From positions 2,046,001 to 2,110,000 of the forward strand of contig NZ_CP050134.2 of NCBI RefSeq assembly GCF_011612265.2: a stretch of 64,000 nucleotides of DNA, written 5' to 3'. The DNA comes from Corynebacterium matruchotii (lineage in GTDB: Bacteria > Actinomycetota > Actinomycetes > Mycobacteriales > Mycobacteriaceae). The notes under the pieces are model-generated. The model was not told the DNA's origin and did no database searches. It saw only the letters and a program-made list of their open reading frames with translations. Positions 27,831-36,729 of this stretch are shown here, piece after piece; the stretch's first letter is position 1, and each line of letters begins with the position of its first letter. The translations under genes were made by a program, and so were the position numbers.

Positions 27831-28046
27831 ATGTCCGACCAAAAACCATTCCTACGGATCATCAAGGGCAATCCCAGTGATGTTGAGGTGGCCACCCTCA
27901 CGGCGTTATTTGCCACCATGGCGAATAACGCCGCCTCGGCTGCTGCCCCGGAGCGTGAACGTAACCTGTGGGGAAATGTCTCTGAACGCCTGCATCGGCC
28001 TATGATCTATAACCCATCGGCATTTAGGAATGTCAGCTTCTACTAA
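27831..28046 (+). CDS. accE: Acyl-CoA carboxylase epsilon subunit
   Basis: A 71-residue protein typical of the small actinobacterial epsilon subunit: KPFLRIIKGNPSDVEVATLTALFA, then NLWG and the R-P-Y-like end LHRPMIYNPSAFRNVSFY. It stabilises the AccBC/AccD holoenzyme. GAGGAA just upstream supports the ATG at 27831 over a GTG at 27816. It is directly followed by a perfect palindromic terminator. Confidence 0.87.
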   Translation: MSDQKPFLRIIKGNPSDVEVATLTALFATMANNAASAAAPERERNLWGNVSERLHRPMIYNPSAFRNVSFY

Positions 28047-28065
28047 GTGACATTCAAATAACATT

Positions 28066-28095
28066 CCGGTCTTTATCACATGTGATAAAGACCGG
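28066..28095 (+). terminator. Terminator after accE
   Basis: A perfect 30 bp palindrome 19 bp past the accE stop (arms CCGGTCTTTATCACA and its exact complement, no spacer). As RNA it would close on a small internal loop. There is no long T-tract on either side. Confidence 0.75.
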
Positions 28096-28448
28096 GATTT
28101 CGTGTTCTATCCCACCTATTTGGGGGGAGGTGACCAAATTTTCAATTGGCGAGGTACCAGGTAAATTCTTATAAGTAGCAAGAGTACCTAGGCACAATTC
28201 GCACCCACATAATTTATGAGAATCACTACTGATATCAAGGTTGTCGATATGCAAAAAGGACATGATATAGGGGTTATTTGTGGTTTTCCAACCATAGGGA
28301 CGTCGAAAAGCATGGTGTGCAAAATTAGTCAAAATCATTGATTTCTGACACATTCGCTATCGACAACTTAAAAAGATTTTTCATATTTTTTGGCTAATTC
28401 CTATTGTCTTTTTCGGCGGCCTACGATAGGTTGTGTTTTAAGAGTCAT
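28096..28448. other. Intergenic region before rbsR
   Basis: No supported gene. A 99-codon minus-strand frame covers it but ends inside the accE terminator and has no recognisable product. The 3' part is AT-rich and should contain the rbsR promoter. Confidence 0.5.
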
Positions 28449-28460
28449 GCAAACGTTTGC
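28449..28460. promoter_or_regulatory. LacI-type operator upstream of rbsR
   Basis: GCAAACGTTTGC, a perfect 12 bp palindrome with the central CG and AAACGTTT core typical of LacI/GalR-family sites. It is 42 bp before the rbsR start, fitting autoregulation by RbsR. Confidence 0.75.
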
Positions 28461-28501
28461 GTGACCCCCAATACTGATAAAACGCGGAAGAAGCTAATCC
28501 C

Positions 28502-29613
28502 ATGGCAGATAACCCCATCTCGCCACGCGGCCGAGAAAACACACACCCCACCGAGCAGAATCGACGAACTGGTCCCCATAGCGCCGCCGCCAATCGCCCT
28601 GGTCGACGCCGAGCACATCGGGGCAATGGTGCCACGTTGAAGGACATAGCCGAACTCACTGGCCTGTCTGTTAGTACCGTATCGCGTGCGCTATCACGCA
28701 ACCCTGTCATCCCCGCCCCCACCCGAGAGTCGTGGAAAAAGCGGCGGCAGAATTAAAATATCGGCCCAATGCTCAGGCACGCGCCTTGCGGAATGCCCGC
28801 ACCAATATTATCGGCGTGCTGGTGCCCGATATCCAAAACCCCTTCTTCTCTACCCTGGCCGCCTCAATCCACAAGGCAGCATATGAGAACGGGTTTTCGA
28901 TGCTACTGAGCCACACTGACGAAAAACCCGATCGGCTTAACCGAGCATTAGAAATGCTGGGTCGCCAACGAGTCGACGGTATCATCGTGGTTCCTCATAT
29001 CCAATCGGCTCGCGCAACCTTGGAACTGCATGATTCCGGCATGCCCATTGTTGCCGCTGACCGTCTTATTCCCCATTCGATCATCCCCTCAGTCACCGCC
29101 GACGCAGTCCCAGGCATCACGGATGCACTCATGGCGCTATCCGCGCTGCCGAACGCAAAAATCGGATACCTGGCCGGCCCCCAGGACACCTCAACCGGGC
29201 AGGAACGCCTCAATTTGGTGAAAGAAATTTCGAAAGAAATGGGATTGGAACCGCCAACAATCTTCTTCGGCGGTTACCAAGAATTGGCAGGGTTTGAAGG
29301 CACAATAGACCTGTTGGAGCAGGGGGTGAACTGTATTTTAGCTAGTGACACCATGATGACCACAGGTGCTGTGGAAGCGTTGCGCGAGAAAAATCTCAAG
29401 ATCGGCAAGCATGTGGCCTTAGTGGGGTATGACGACACACAATTATTCCGTCTGCAAAACCCACCGCTTAGTGTCATTGACCAAAATGTCACACTCATTG
29501 GTAAGAAAGCATTCGAAATGCTTTACGACTACATCACCTTGGAGAAGGCACCGAAGAGCATGAAGATCCCGTCAATCTATCGGGGTCGTGGTTCCACAAT
29601 GCTTGCCCCATAA
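28502..29613 (+). pseudogene. rbsR: rbsR, LacI-family ribose repressor, frameshifted
   Basis: The DNA-binding part is in one frame (28502 on: ATLKDIAELTGLSVSTVSRALSRNPVIPAPTRE, a classical LacI helix-turn-helix). The hinge and ligand domain continue in another frame from 28732 (VEKAAAELKYRPNAQARALRNA, then IIGVLVPDIQNPFFSTLA to the end at 29613). The family sequence would run TRE-R-VEKAAAEL, so one base appears missing around 28727-28733. As read, a truncated HTH peptide of about 84 residues is made and the ribose-binding part is lost. If real, the ribose operon may be deregulated; a sequence error is possible. Position before rbsA identifies the target. Confidence 0.83.
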
Positions 29614-29652
29614 CGGGCGTAGCAAAATTTCAACAATTCGGTAACAACTTTG

Positions 29653-29707
29653 AAGCCGGTACAAAACAACCTTAAAATATACAAAGGTTGTTTTGGGCCG
29701 GCTTTTT
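29653..29707 (+). terminator. Terminator between rbsR and rbsA
   Basis: AAGCCGG (29653-29659) pairs with CCGGCTT (29698-29704), enclosing AAAACAACCTT / AAGGTTGTTTT, followed by TTT. A strong two-part stem; rbsA therefore probably has its own promoter just downstream (GATAAT near 29725), or the hairpin is an attenuator. Confidence 0.85.
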
Positions 29708-29795
29708 AGTTCCATTGCTCTAGCTGATAATTTATCCCAATTCATTCCCACTCTCACCACTGATGTAGTGACGATTTTTAAGGAGGCATACATAC

Positions 29796-31391
29796 ATGTC
29801 GAGTCCCTACAGACGTCCTCACACACAATCTACCAACGAACCACCAGCTGACATAGATGATGATTCGTCAGCGATTCTCCAGCTCAAAGAGGTTTCTAAA
29901 TCTTTTGGTCCCGTCAATGTGATTGATCGGGTCAGTATTAATGTTCGCCCCGGCCAAGTACACGCGCTTCTCGGCGAAAACGGGGCAGGCAAATCAACCC
30001 TTATTAAAATGATGTCGGGGGTATATCAACCCGATTCCGGTGCCATTATTATTGATGGCAAGCAAACCCACTTACCTACCAGCAAAGCCGCGGAAGACCT
30101 GGGCATTGCCACCATCCACCAAGAACTCAACCTAGTTCCCACCATGACCGTGGCCGAAAACGTCATGCTTGGCCGCTTCCCTACCCACTATGGCCTGGTT
30201 AACCACCGCAAATTAGATGCCCTAGCCCAGGAAGCCTTAGATCTCATTGGTGTGGATGTAAAACTCAACGATCGCATCGGTAACCTGGGCATTGCCCGAC
30301 AGCAAATGGTGGAAATTGCTAAGGCACTCTCTATGCATGCCCGCATTCTCATCCTGGATGAACCCACCGCAGCCCTCACCGACCACGAAATTGAACAACT
30401 CTTCAAGGTGATCCGCGACCTCAAGGCCCAAAACGTGGCCATGGTTTTTATCTCCCACCACCTTGACGAAATCGCCGAAATCGCCGACACGGTCTCGGTA
30501 TTACGCGACGGCCAGCTTATCGACGAAGTACCCGCCACCACCAGCGAAGCAGAACTCGTGCGCCTCATGGTGGGACGAGAAATTACCAATCAATATCCCC
30601 GTGAATCCCACCCAATAGGTGACCCACTCCTTGTAGTCAAAGATTTAAGCAGCGACGATAAATTTCAGAATGTATCGTTCACCGTGCACGCCGGTGAAAT
30701 TGTGGGCATGGCCGGCCTAGTGGGTGCCGGACGCACCGAGGTTATCCGCGCCATCGCCGGCTGCGACCCCGTCACGGGGGGAACCGTTATGGTCAATAAT
30801 CACCCCCTTAAACTAGGTGATATTCGTCATGCTATCCGGGCCGGCATTGGGCATGTTCCCGAAGACCGCAAAGCCCAGGGACTCGTCCTGGGCGCTAGTG
30901 TCAATGAAAACCTAGGCTTCGCCACCCTGCAATCTACCTCCCGTTTCGGTCTCGCCGACCGACGCGGCCAAAAACAACGAGCCACCAAGGTTGCGAAACA
31001 ATTACGCATCCGCATGGCCTCAATTGACCAGCCAGTCAAAGATCTTTCCGGTGGTAACCAACAAAAAACCGTCTTCGGCCGATGGGTGCTGGCCAACTCC
31101 CAGGTGCTGCTACTCGACGAACCCACCCGAGGCGTCGATGTGGGGGCCAAGGTGGAAATCTACCAACTCATCAATAGCATCACCAGCGCGGGTGGTGCAG
31201 TGCTCATGGTGTCATCCGAATTACCAGAAGTCATCGGCATGTCCGACCGGATTCTCGTCATGTCCGGCGGTCGACTAGCCGGCGAATTACCAGCAGGATC
31301 CTCCCAGGACGACATTATGGCACTAGCCGTTTCACATGTAGAAGATGCACTGCAAGATGCAGTTTTAGAGGAAATTACGGAGGAATCATGA
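29796..31391 (+). CDS. rbsA: Ribose ABC importer ATPase, two ABC domains
   Basis: A 531-residue CUT2-type tandem ATPase. The first domain has GENGAGKST (60-68) and VEIAKALSMHARILILDEPTAALT. The second has a degenerate Walker A (GLVGAGRTEV) with LSGGNQQKTVFGRWV and LLLDEPTRGVDVG, as usual in RbsA. It drives ribose uptake with RbsC and RbsB. AGGAGG (29781-29786) precedes the ATG. An acidic 25-residue N-terminal extension is unusual. It overlaps rbsC by 4 nt (ATGA). Confidence 0.92.
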   Translation: MSSPYRRPHTQSTNEPPADIDDDSSAILQLKEVSKSFGPVNVIDRVSINVRPGQVHALLGENGAGKSTLIKMMSGVYQPDSGAIIIDGKQTHLPTSKAAEDLGIATIHQELNLVPTMTVAENVMLGRFPTHYGLVNHRKLDALAQEALDLIGVDVKLNDRIGNLGIARQQMVEIAKALSMHARILILDEPTAALTDHEIEQLFKVIRDLKAQNVAMVFISHHLDEIAEIADTVSVLRDGQLIDEVPATTSEAELVRLMVGREITNQYPRESHPIGDPLLVVKDLSSDDKFQNVSFTVHAGEIVGMAGLVGAGRTEVIRAIAGCDPVTGGTVMVNNHPLKLGDIRHAIRAGIGHVPEDRKAQGLVLGASVNENLGFATLQSTSRFGLADRRGQKQRATKVAKQLRIRMASIDQPVKDLSGGNQQKTVFGRWVLANSQVLLLDEPTRGVDVGAKVEIYQLINSITSAGGAVLMVSSELPEVIGMSDRILVMSGGRLAGELPAGSSQDDIMALAVSHVEDALQDAVLEEITEES

Positions 31392-32371
31392 GCCATACCC
31401 TCACGGCCACCAGACCAGCGTCGAAAAGCACAGCCCCGCACCCCATCGTCAACTGGATGATCAATAACGGTGCCCTCGTGGGGCTCATCATCATATGTGT
31501 GGGACTGTTCATCGCCACCCCACACTTTCTCACCACCACAAACCTCATCAATGTGGGTATTCAAACCGCTACCGTCGCCATTTTGGCATTCGGCATGACC
31601 TTCGTTATTGTGTCCGCCGGCATCGACCTCGCGGTAGGATCCGTGGCCGCATGTTCCGCCATGGTGTCGGCCGTATGCTTCGCCAAACTTGGTCTACCCG
31701 ACTGGCTCATGATTATCGTTGGCCTGCTCGTAGGGCTTCTCGCCGGGGCGATCTCCGGCCTGGCCATCGCCTATGGTCGCCTCACTGCCTTTATTGCCAC
31801 CCTAGCCATGATGTCCATCGCCCGCGGCGTCACTCTAGTGATCTCTAAGGGCAACCCAATGTCCGCCCCACCTTCGGTCACCATGCTGGGTAAAAACTAT
31901 TTCGGCATTCCCATGCCCATCGTCATGATGGCATTATCAGGAGTGATCTGCTGGTTTATCTTGTCTCGCACAGTTATCGGCCGAAACATGTACGCAATCG
32001 GCGGTAATGAGGAAGCAGCCCGCCTCTCCGGTATCCCCGTGAAAAGCATCCAAGTAATTGTGTACTGTCTCTCAGGCCTTTTCGCCGGCCTCGCAGGGCT
32101 CGTTATCATGGGCCGCTTATCATCCGCACAACCCCAGGCCGCCTTGGGCTATGAGCTCGACGCCATTGCGGCAGTCGTCATCGGCGGGGCATCACTTGCT
32201 GGTGGTTCCGGCAAAGCCTCCGGCACCTTGGTGGGCGCAATTCTGCTAGCGGTTATTCGTAACGGCCTCAATATTTTGAATGTGCCATCATTCTGGCAAC
32301 AAATTGTGATCGGCATCGTTATCGCCCTCGCGGTAGGTTTTGACGTAGTTCGCAACAAAACCAGTACCTAA
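31388..32371 (+). CDS. rbsC: Ribose ABC importer permease
   Basis: A 327-residue CUT2 permease with eight or more hydrophobic helices. It carries the family stretches FVIVSAGIDLAVGSVAACSAM, AYGRLTAFIATLAMMSIARG and GRNMYAIGGNEEAARLSGIPV. It forms the membrane channel of the ribose importer. Its start overlaps the rbsA stop. A decayed copy of its 3' end is found at 33761-33832. Confidence 0.92.
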   Translation: MSHTLTATRPASKSTAPHPIVNWMINNGALVGLIIICVGLFIATPHFLTTTNLINVGIQTATVAILAFGMTFVIVSAGIDLAVGSVAACSAMVSAVCFAKLGLPDWLMIIVGLLVGLLAGAISGLAIAYGRLTAFIATLAMMSIARGVTLVISKGNPMSAPPSVTMLGKNYFGIPMPIVMMALSGVICWFILSRTVIGRNMYAIGGNEEAARLSGIPVKSIQVIVYCLSGLFAGLAGLVIMGRLSSAQPQAALGYELDAIAAVVIGGASLAGGSGKASGTLVGAILLAVIRNGLNILNVPSFWQQIVIGIVIALAVGFDVVRNKTST

Positions 32372-32452
32372 TTCACATGTTTTACGATACATTTAATGTG
32401 ACTTCATTTTAGAAGCCGCAAATTGTTCTTGTTCCGAAAGGGTTCTACCTGT

Positions 32453-33412
32453 ATGTTCAGCACTAAGCTTCGCAAAACACTTGCGGTCGTAGCCTCAGCA
32501 ACTTTGCTTTGCACCAGTCTCACTGCCTGCAACCGCGACTCCGGCGGCAACAATGCCGCTGGTGATAGCGCAAACAAGTCAATCACCTTCGCTCTGTCCA
32601 CCCAAGCCAACTCCTTCATGGTGAAGATGCGCGAAGGAGCCCAGAAAAAGGCCGATGAGCTGGGCCTCACCATCAACTTCCAAGACGCATCCGACGACTC
32701 CGCCACCCAGGCCAACCAGCTGGCCAATGCTGCGGCAACCGGCGCCGGGGCGGTCATTGTGAATCCCACCGACTCCGATGCCATGGCACCGGCTGTCAAG
32801 CAATTAACTGATGCAAAAATCCCAGTCGTGGCGGTCGACCGCGCCGTCAATAACGCGGAAGTATCTTCCTACATTGCTTCCGACAACGTGGGTGGCGGTA
32901 AGCAAGCCGCTAAGGCCTTGTCTGAGGCAATCCATGGGGAGGGCGAAATCCTGGTGTTGCAAGGCAAGACCGGCTCCTCAGCCTCCCGGGAACGGGGCCA
33001 GGGCTTCGACGAAGGTTTGAAAGACAGCCCCAATATCAAGGTTGTTGCCAAGCAAACCGCCGAGTTTGAACGGGTCAAGGGCCTGGACGTGACCACGAAC
33101 CTGTTGCAGGCACACCCGAATGTCAAGGCCATTTTCGCAGAAAACGATGAGATGGCCCTGGGCGCCATTGAGGCCTTGGGCGATAAGGCCGGCAAGGATG
33201 TGATCGTGGTTGGCTTCGATGGTGTTGAGGATGCGTTGAAGGCCATCAAGGAAGGCACCATGTATGCTTCTATCGCCCAGCAGCCTGCCGATATGGCGGC
33301 ACAAGCCGTAGTTGAGGCTTCAAAACTGCTCAAGGGAGAAGCCGCCACCAAAGAAATGCAGGTGGATGTGGTGACCGTCACCAAAGACAATGTTGACAAG
33401 TTCAGCGGCTAA
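32453..33412 (+). CDS. rbsB: Ribose-binding lipoprotein, first copy
   Basis: A 319-residue periplasmic-binding-protein-like lipoprotein. The signal peptide ends in the lipobox LTAC. The mature domain has ITFALSTQANSFMVKMREGAQKKADELG, AVDRAVNNAEVSSYIASDN, LQGKTGSSASRERGQGFDEGL and FAENDEMALGAIEALG, as in RbsB. It delivers ribose to RbsC. The ATG at 32453 follows GAAAGGG at 32436-32442. A near-identical paralogue follows at 34103. Confidence 0.9.
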   Translation: MFSTKLRKTLAVVASATLLCTSLTACNRDSGGNNAAGDSANKSITFALSTQANSFMVKMREGAQKKADELGLTINFQDASDDSATQANQLANAAATGAGAVIVNPTDSDAMAPAVKQLTDAKIPVVAVDRAVNNAEVSSYIASDNVGGGKQAAKALSEAIHGEGEILVLQGKTGSSASRERGQGFDEGLKDSPNIKVVAKQTAEFERVKGLDVTTNLLQAHPNVKAIFAENDEMALGAIEALGDKAGKDVIVVGFDGVEDALKAIKEGTMYASIAQQPADMAAQAVVEASKLLKGEAATKEMQVDVVTVTKDNVDKFSG

Positions 33413-33431
33413 GGTATACCGCTAAAAAACT

Positions 33432-33467
33432 AAAGGCAGGTGGAATGCTTCGGCCCCACCTGCCTTT
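33432..33467 (+). terminator. Terminator after first rbsB
   Basis: AAAGGCAGGTGG (33432-33443) pairs with CCACCTGCCTTT (33456-33467), a perfect 12 bp stem with a 12 nt loop, 20 bp past the stop. Confidence 0.88.
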
Positions 33468-33738
33468 GGTTTCCCATGCTGTGGATGGTTTCGGCAAAGC
33501 CCCGCAATCATGCCTAGGGTAATCCTCGCCAATAGTCATCCGCAATAGTTTTAATCCCTGCGAATGTGGAACTTACTCAGCTTCTGTCATCATTTCAGCA
33601 GCAAACGACACATTCAGCCACCTAGAAGATCAGACTGCCAAAGAACGCCGAACTCCCATGGTCATCCTCTGGAAACGGCAAAAACCGAGGTAAACGACAT
33701 ATTTTTATGATTTCCCGCCACAAACGGTTATTTTCTCG

Positions 33739-33758
33739 CAATACGCCTGAATAAGCTT
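33739..33758 (+). repeat. 20 bp direct repeat, first copy
   Basis: CAATACGCCTGAATAAGCTT, identical to 34058-34077. The preceding 60-80 bp are also alike in both places (GGCAAAAAC...AGGTAAA...), so this is a small decayed segmental duplication. Confidence 0.8.
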
Positions 33759-33760
33759 GC

Positions 33761-33832
33761 CAATGATGATCGGTATCGCTATCACTACCCCCAATGGTAG
33801 GGTTTGACGTCATTCGCAATGAAATCGGTATC
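33761..33832 (+). pseudogene. rbsC: Remnant of rbsC 3' end
   Basis: Resembles codons for the last 21 or so residues of RbsC (VIGIVIALAVGFDVVRNKTST) with indels and substitutions: ATGATCGGTATCGCTATC..., ...TTTGACGTCATTCGCAATGAA..., ending at an equivalent TAA. The similarity continues through the spacer to about 33895, matching 32372-32440. It shows that the second rbsB came from a tandem copy that included rbsC. Confidence 0.75.
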
Positions 33833-34057
33833 TAATTCACATATTTCACGATATATTTGATATGACTTCATTTTAGAAGCTGCAAATTATTCTTGAAGTT
33901 TATTCAGTTCCCGGGTCGCCCGCCATGCTTCTGGTGGTCCTAAAACCACCGAGATGCATAACCGTTACTTGAGAATTGGCAAAAACACAAGGTAAATAGC
34001 CATATCCTTCAGTATTTTGCTGCCCAGCTACTATCTACCAATATGATTGTTTCCCAT

Positions 34058-34077
34058 CAATACGCCTGAATAAGCTT
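34058..34077 (+). repeat. 20 bp direct repeat, second copy
   Basis: Identical to 33739-33758. It lies directly before the ribosome binding site of the second rbsB. Confidence 0.8.
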
Positions 34078-34102
34078 CCCTTTCCGAAAGGGTTCTACCT
34101 GT

Positions 34103-35080
34103 ATGTTCAGCACTAAGCTTCGCAAAACACTTGCGGTCGTAGCCTCAGCAACTTTGCTTTGCGCCGGTCTCGCTGCCTGCAACCGCGACTCCGGCGGCAA
34201 CAATGCCACCGGCGATCACACCACAACCGGCAGCGCCTCCGCCAAGACAATCACCTTCGCCCTGTCCACCCAAGCCAACCCCTTCTTTGTGCAAATGCGT
34301 GAAAGCGCCCAGAAAAAGGCCGATGAGCTGGGTCTTGCCATCAATTTCCAGGATGCAGCCGATGATTCCGCCACCCAATCTAACCAGTTGGCCAATGCCG
34401 CGGCTTCCGGCACTGGCGTGGTGATTATCAACCCCACAGACTCCGACGCCATGGCGCCGGCAGTGCAACAATTAGTTGATGAAAAAATCCCAGTCGTGGC
34501 GGTCGACCGCGCCGTCAATAACGCGAATGTTGCCTCCTATATCGCTTCCGATAACGAAACCGGCGGCAAGCAAGCCGCTAAGGTCCTATCGGATGCCATC
34601 AACGGGGAGGGCGAAATCCTGGTGTTGCAAGGCAAGACCGGCTCCTCAGCCTCCCGGGAACGAGGCAAGGGTTTTGATGAAGGGCTCAAAGACAACCCCA
34701 ATATCAAGGTTGTTGCTAAGCAAACCGCCGAATTTGAGCGCGCCAAGGGCCTGGATGTGACCACGAACCTGCTACAAGCCCATCCGAACGTCAAGGCCAT
34801 TTTCGCAGAAAACGATGAGATGGCCCTAGGCGCCATTGAAGCATTAGGAAGCAAGGCGGGGAAAGACGTGAAGGTAATCGGCTTCGACGGCGCCGAAGAT
34901 GCGCTAAAGGCCATCAAAGACGGTCGCATGTATGCGTCGATTGCCCAACAACCCGTAAAAATGGCGGAGCAGGCCGTGATCGAGGCTTCGAAACTGTTAA
35001 AGGGGGAAACCGCCACCAAGAAGATGCAGGTGGAGGTTGTGGCAGCGACGAAAGAGAATGTTGACAAGTTCAGCAGCTAA
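34103..35080 (+). CDS. rbsB: Ribose-binding lipoprotein, second copy
   Basis: A 325-residue paralogue of the RbsB at 32453, with the same signal peptide (MFSTKLRKTLAVVASATLLC) and lipobox LAAC. Long stretches are identical at the DNA level, including the ribosome-binding region and the start. Differences include an inserted HTTTGSASA segment after the lipobox and several substitutions near the ligand site (AVNNANVASYIASDNETGG). It may bind a different pentose or serve as extra dose. It has its own terminator. Confidence 0.9.
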   Translation: MFSTKLRKTLAVVASATLLCAGLAACNRDSGGNNATGDHTTTGSASAKTITFALSTQANPFFVQMRESAQKKADELGLAINFQDAADDSATQSNQLANAAASGTGVVIINPTDSDAMAPAVQQLVDEKIPVVAVDRAVNNANVASYIASDNETGGKQAAKVLSDAINGEGEILVLQGKTGSSASRERGKGFDEGLKDNPNIKVVAKQTAEFERAKGLDVTTNLLQAHPNVKAIFAENDEMALGAIEALGSKAGKDVKVIGFDGAEDALKAIKDGRMYASIAQQPVKMAEQAVIEASKLLKGETATKKMQVEVVAATKENVDKFSS

Positions 35081-35098
35081 GGTATAAACCTGAGACCA

Positions 35099-35130
35099 AA
35101 GCAGGTGGAGTGCTCCAGCTCTACCTGCTT
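35099..35130 (+). terminator. Terminator after second rbsB
   Basis: AAGCAGGTGGAG (35099-35110) pairs with CTCTACCTGCTT (35119-35130), one wobble, followed by CTTATTTTGC. It resembles the first rbsB terminator, consistent with duplication. Confidence 0.82.
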
Positions 35131-35264
35131 CTTATTTTGCTTACACTATTACTCTCCCTACCTGCGTCAAGAAGCATAGGCTTATCGACGCAGGCTAACT
35201 AAGTAGTACGCTAAGTAAAATCTTTCTCTTCAACTGACCGATCTAGAACAAGAATGTGACTATC

Positions 35265-35642
35265 ATGAAACGTGATGGATTGCTGAATCCTCAATTGAAC
35301 CAGGCTATTGCCCGCCTAGGCCATACCGATACCTTTGCCATCTGCGACTGCGGTCTCCCGCTCCCTCCCCAGGCAAGAATTATTGACCTGACGCTGATTC
35401 ATGGGGTCCCTAGCTTTGAACAGGTCGCCGAAGCCATTCTTAAAGAAGTTGTCATCGAAAAAGTCACCATCGCCACCCAAACCCCCGATGTGATAATCAA
35501 CACATTACCGGCGGATGCGCCCATAACGAAGATAGATCATGAAGACTTTAAGAAGCAGATCAATGACTGCACTTTCGTCGTTCGCACTGGTTCTACCACG
35601 CCTTATGCAAACGCGATTTATTACTGTGGAGTCTCGTTTTAA
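35265..35642 (+). CDS. rbsD: D-ribose pyranase
   Basis: A 125-residue RbsD/FucU-family protein starting MKRDGLLNPQLNQAIARLGHTDTFAICDCGLPLP. The conserved His in RLGHTD and the C-terminal Y-x-N (TPYANAIYYCGVSF) form the active site. It interconverts beta-pyranose and beta-furanose ribose before phosphorylation. ATG 35265 is preferred over an in-frame GTG at 35256 by family alignment. rbsK follows 18 bp downstream. Confidence 0.9.
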   Translation: MKRDGLLNPQLNQAIARLGHTDTFAICDCGLPLPPQARIIDLTLIHGVPSFEQVAEAILKEVVIEKVTIATQTPDVIINTLPADAPITKIDHEDFKKQINDCTFVVRTGSTTPYANAIYYCGVSF

Positions 35643-35660
35643 TAGTTTTGAGGAGCTCTT

Positions 35661-36569
35661 ATGAGCATTATCGTTGTTGGCTCAATCAACGCCGACCTGG
35701 CGGTACAGGTCCATCGTCACCCTAAACCCGGCGAAACGCTTATGGGTAGCGGGGGCACGATTACCCCCGGGGGTAAGGGTGCAAATCAGGCGGTCGCGGC
35801 AGCACTCCAGGGTGCATCGGTGCGCTTTGTTGGTGCCGTCGGTAATGATGCCTACGCCACCCCCGCATTACGATGCCTCACCAAATCCGGAGTCGACCTC
35901 ACCGGTATCAGCCACGTTGAGGACACCACCGGCCTAGCCGTCATCGCAATCTCGGCCGATGGTGAAAACACCATCATCGTCATACCCGGCGCGAATGCCT
36001 GGGTCGATGCAGAAGCGGTGAAGCAGCATGCCACTGACATTGCTGCCGCCGATATCGTGTTGCTCCAGGGTGAGATTCCCGCCGAGGGTTTCCAGGCAGC
36101 AGTTGATGCCGCCACTCACCGCGTGGTGATTAACCTTGCCCCGGTTGTCCCCGTGGATCGTGATGCTCTGCTCCAAGCAGATCCGCTCATGGCGAATGAA
36201 CACGAAGCCGCCCTGGTGCTGCAACAATTAGGCCATGAAGTCGCCGAAGAAGACAGCAAGAATCCAGAGAAGCTGGCCGCAGACCTATTGGATGCTGGTT
36301 TCGCCTCTGTGGTGCTCACCTTGGGGGCTGCCGGTGCCTTGGTGGCTACCCCGGAGGGCAGCGAGCTTGTGCCTTCCCCTAAGGTCACCGCGGTGGACAC
36401 CACCGGCGCCGGTGATGCATTCGCTGGTGCCCTGGTGGCCCGGCTGGATGCCGGAGATTCGCTCCTGGATGCCGCCCATCATGCAGTGCGAGTGGCCGCT
36501 TATGCTGTCACTGGTCGAGGCGCCCAAGACTCCTATCCCACGAAGGATGACCAACTGCCGCAGGTGTAG
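35661..36569 (+). CDS. rbsK: Ribokinase
   Basis: A 302-residue PfkB-family sugar kinase. Motif 1 is GSGGTITPGGKGANQAVAAALQG and motif 2 is VDTTGAGDAFAGALVARL, with the catalytic Asp in GAGD. It phosphorylates ribose to ribose-5-phosphate in the cytoplasm, completing the ribose pathway started by RbsABC and RbsD. GAGGAG lies before the ATG. It ends the ribose gene set. Confidence 0.92.
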   Translation: MSIIVVGSINADLAVQVHRHPKPGETLMGSGGTITPGGKGANQAVAAALQGASVRFVGAVGNDAYATPALRCLTKSGVDLTGISHVEDTTGLAVIAISADGENTIIVIPGANAWVDAEAVKQHATDIAAADIVLLQGEIPAEGFQAAVDAATHRVVINLAPVVPVDRDALLQADPLMANEHEAALVLQQLGHEVAEEDSKNPEKLAADLLDAGFASVVLTLGAAGALVATPEGSELVPSPKVTAVDTTGAGDAFAGALVARLDAGDSLLDAAHHAVRVAAYAVTGRGAQDSYPTKDDQLPQV

Positions 36570-36598
36570 GGCACCAAGAACACATCGATAATATTCGA

Positions 36599-36642
36599 GG
36601 ACAGGGTATGTTGGCGTGAGTCAACGTCAATATGCCCTGTCC
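36599..36642 (+). terminator. Hairpin after rbsK
   Basis: A 19-position stem (36599-36617 with 36624-36642) with three wobble pairs, 29 bp past the rbsK stop. There is no T-tract. A second small hairpin, GCTTGACG (36664-36671) with CGTCAAGC (36685-36692), follows. Confidence 0.72.
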
Positions 36643-36729
36643 CCAGTCACTTCCTCATTGCTAGCTTGACGCCGATAGTATCGTCGTCAAGCCACATTGT
36701 TATAAACCGAAACCCGCTACAGTATGGGC

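Larger units (their letters stand above)
33468..34079. other. Duplication scar between the rbsB copies
   Basis: No intact gene. It holds a decayed copy of the rbsC end and rbsC-rbsB spacer (33761-33895). It also holds two related segments, around 33672-33763 and 33975-34080, both ending in the identical 20-mer at 33739-33758 and 34058-34077. Confidence 0.7.

Noticed and set aside
28054..28353. 99-codon minus-strand frame before rbsR
   Set aside because: Ends inside the palindromic accE terminator and shows no known domain.
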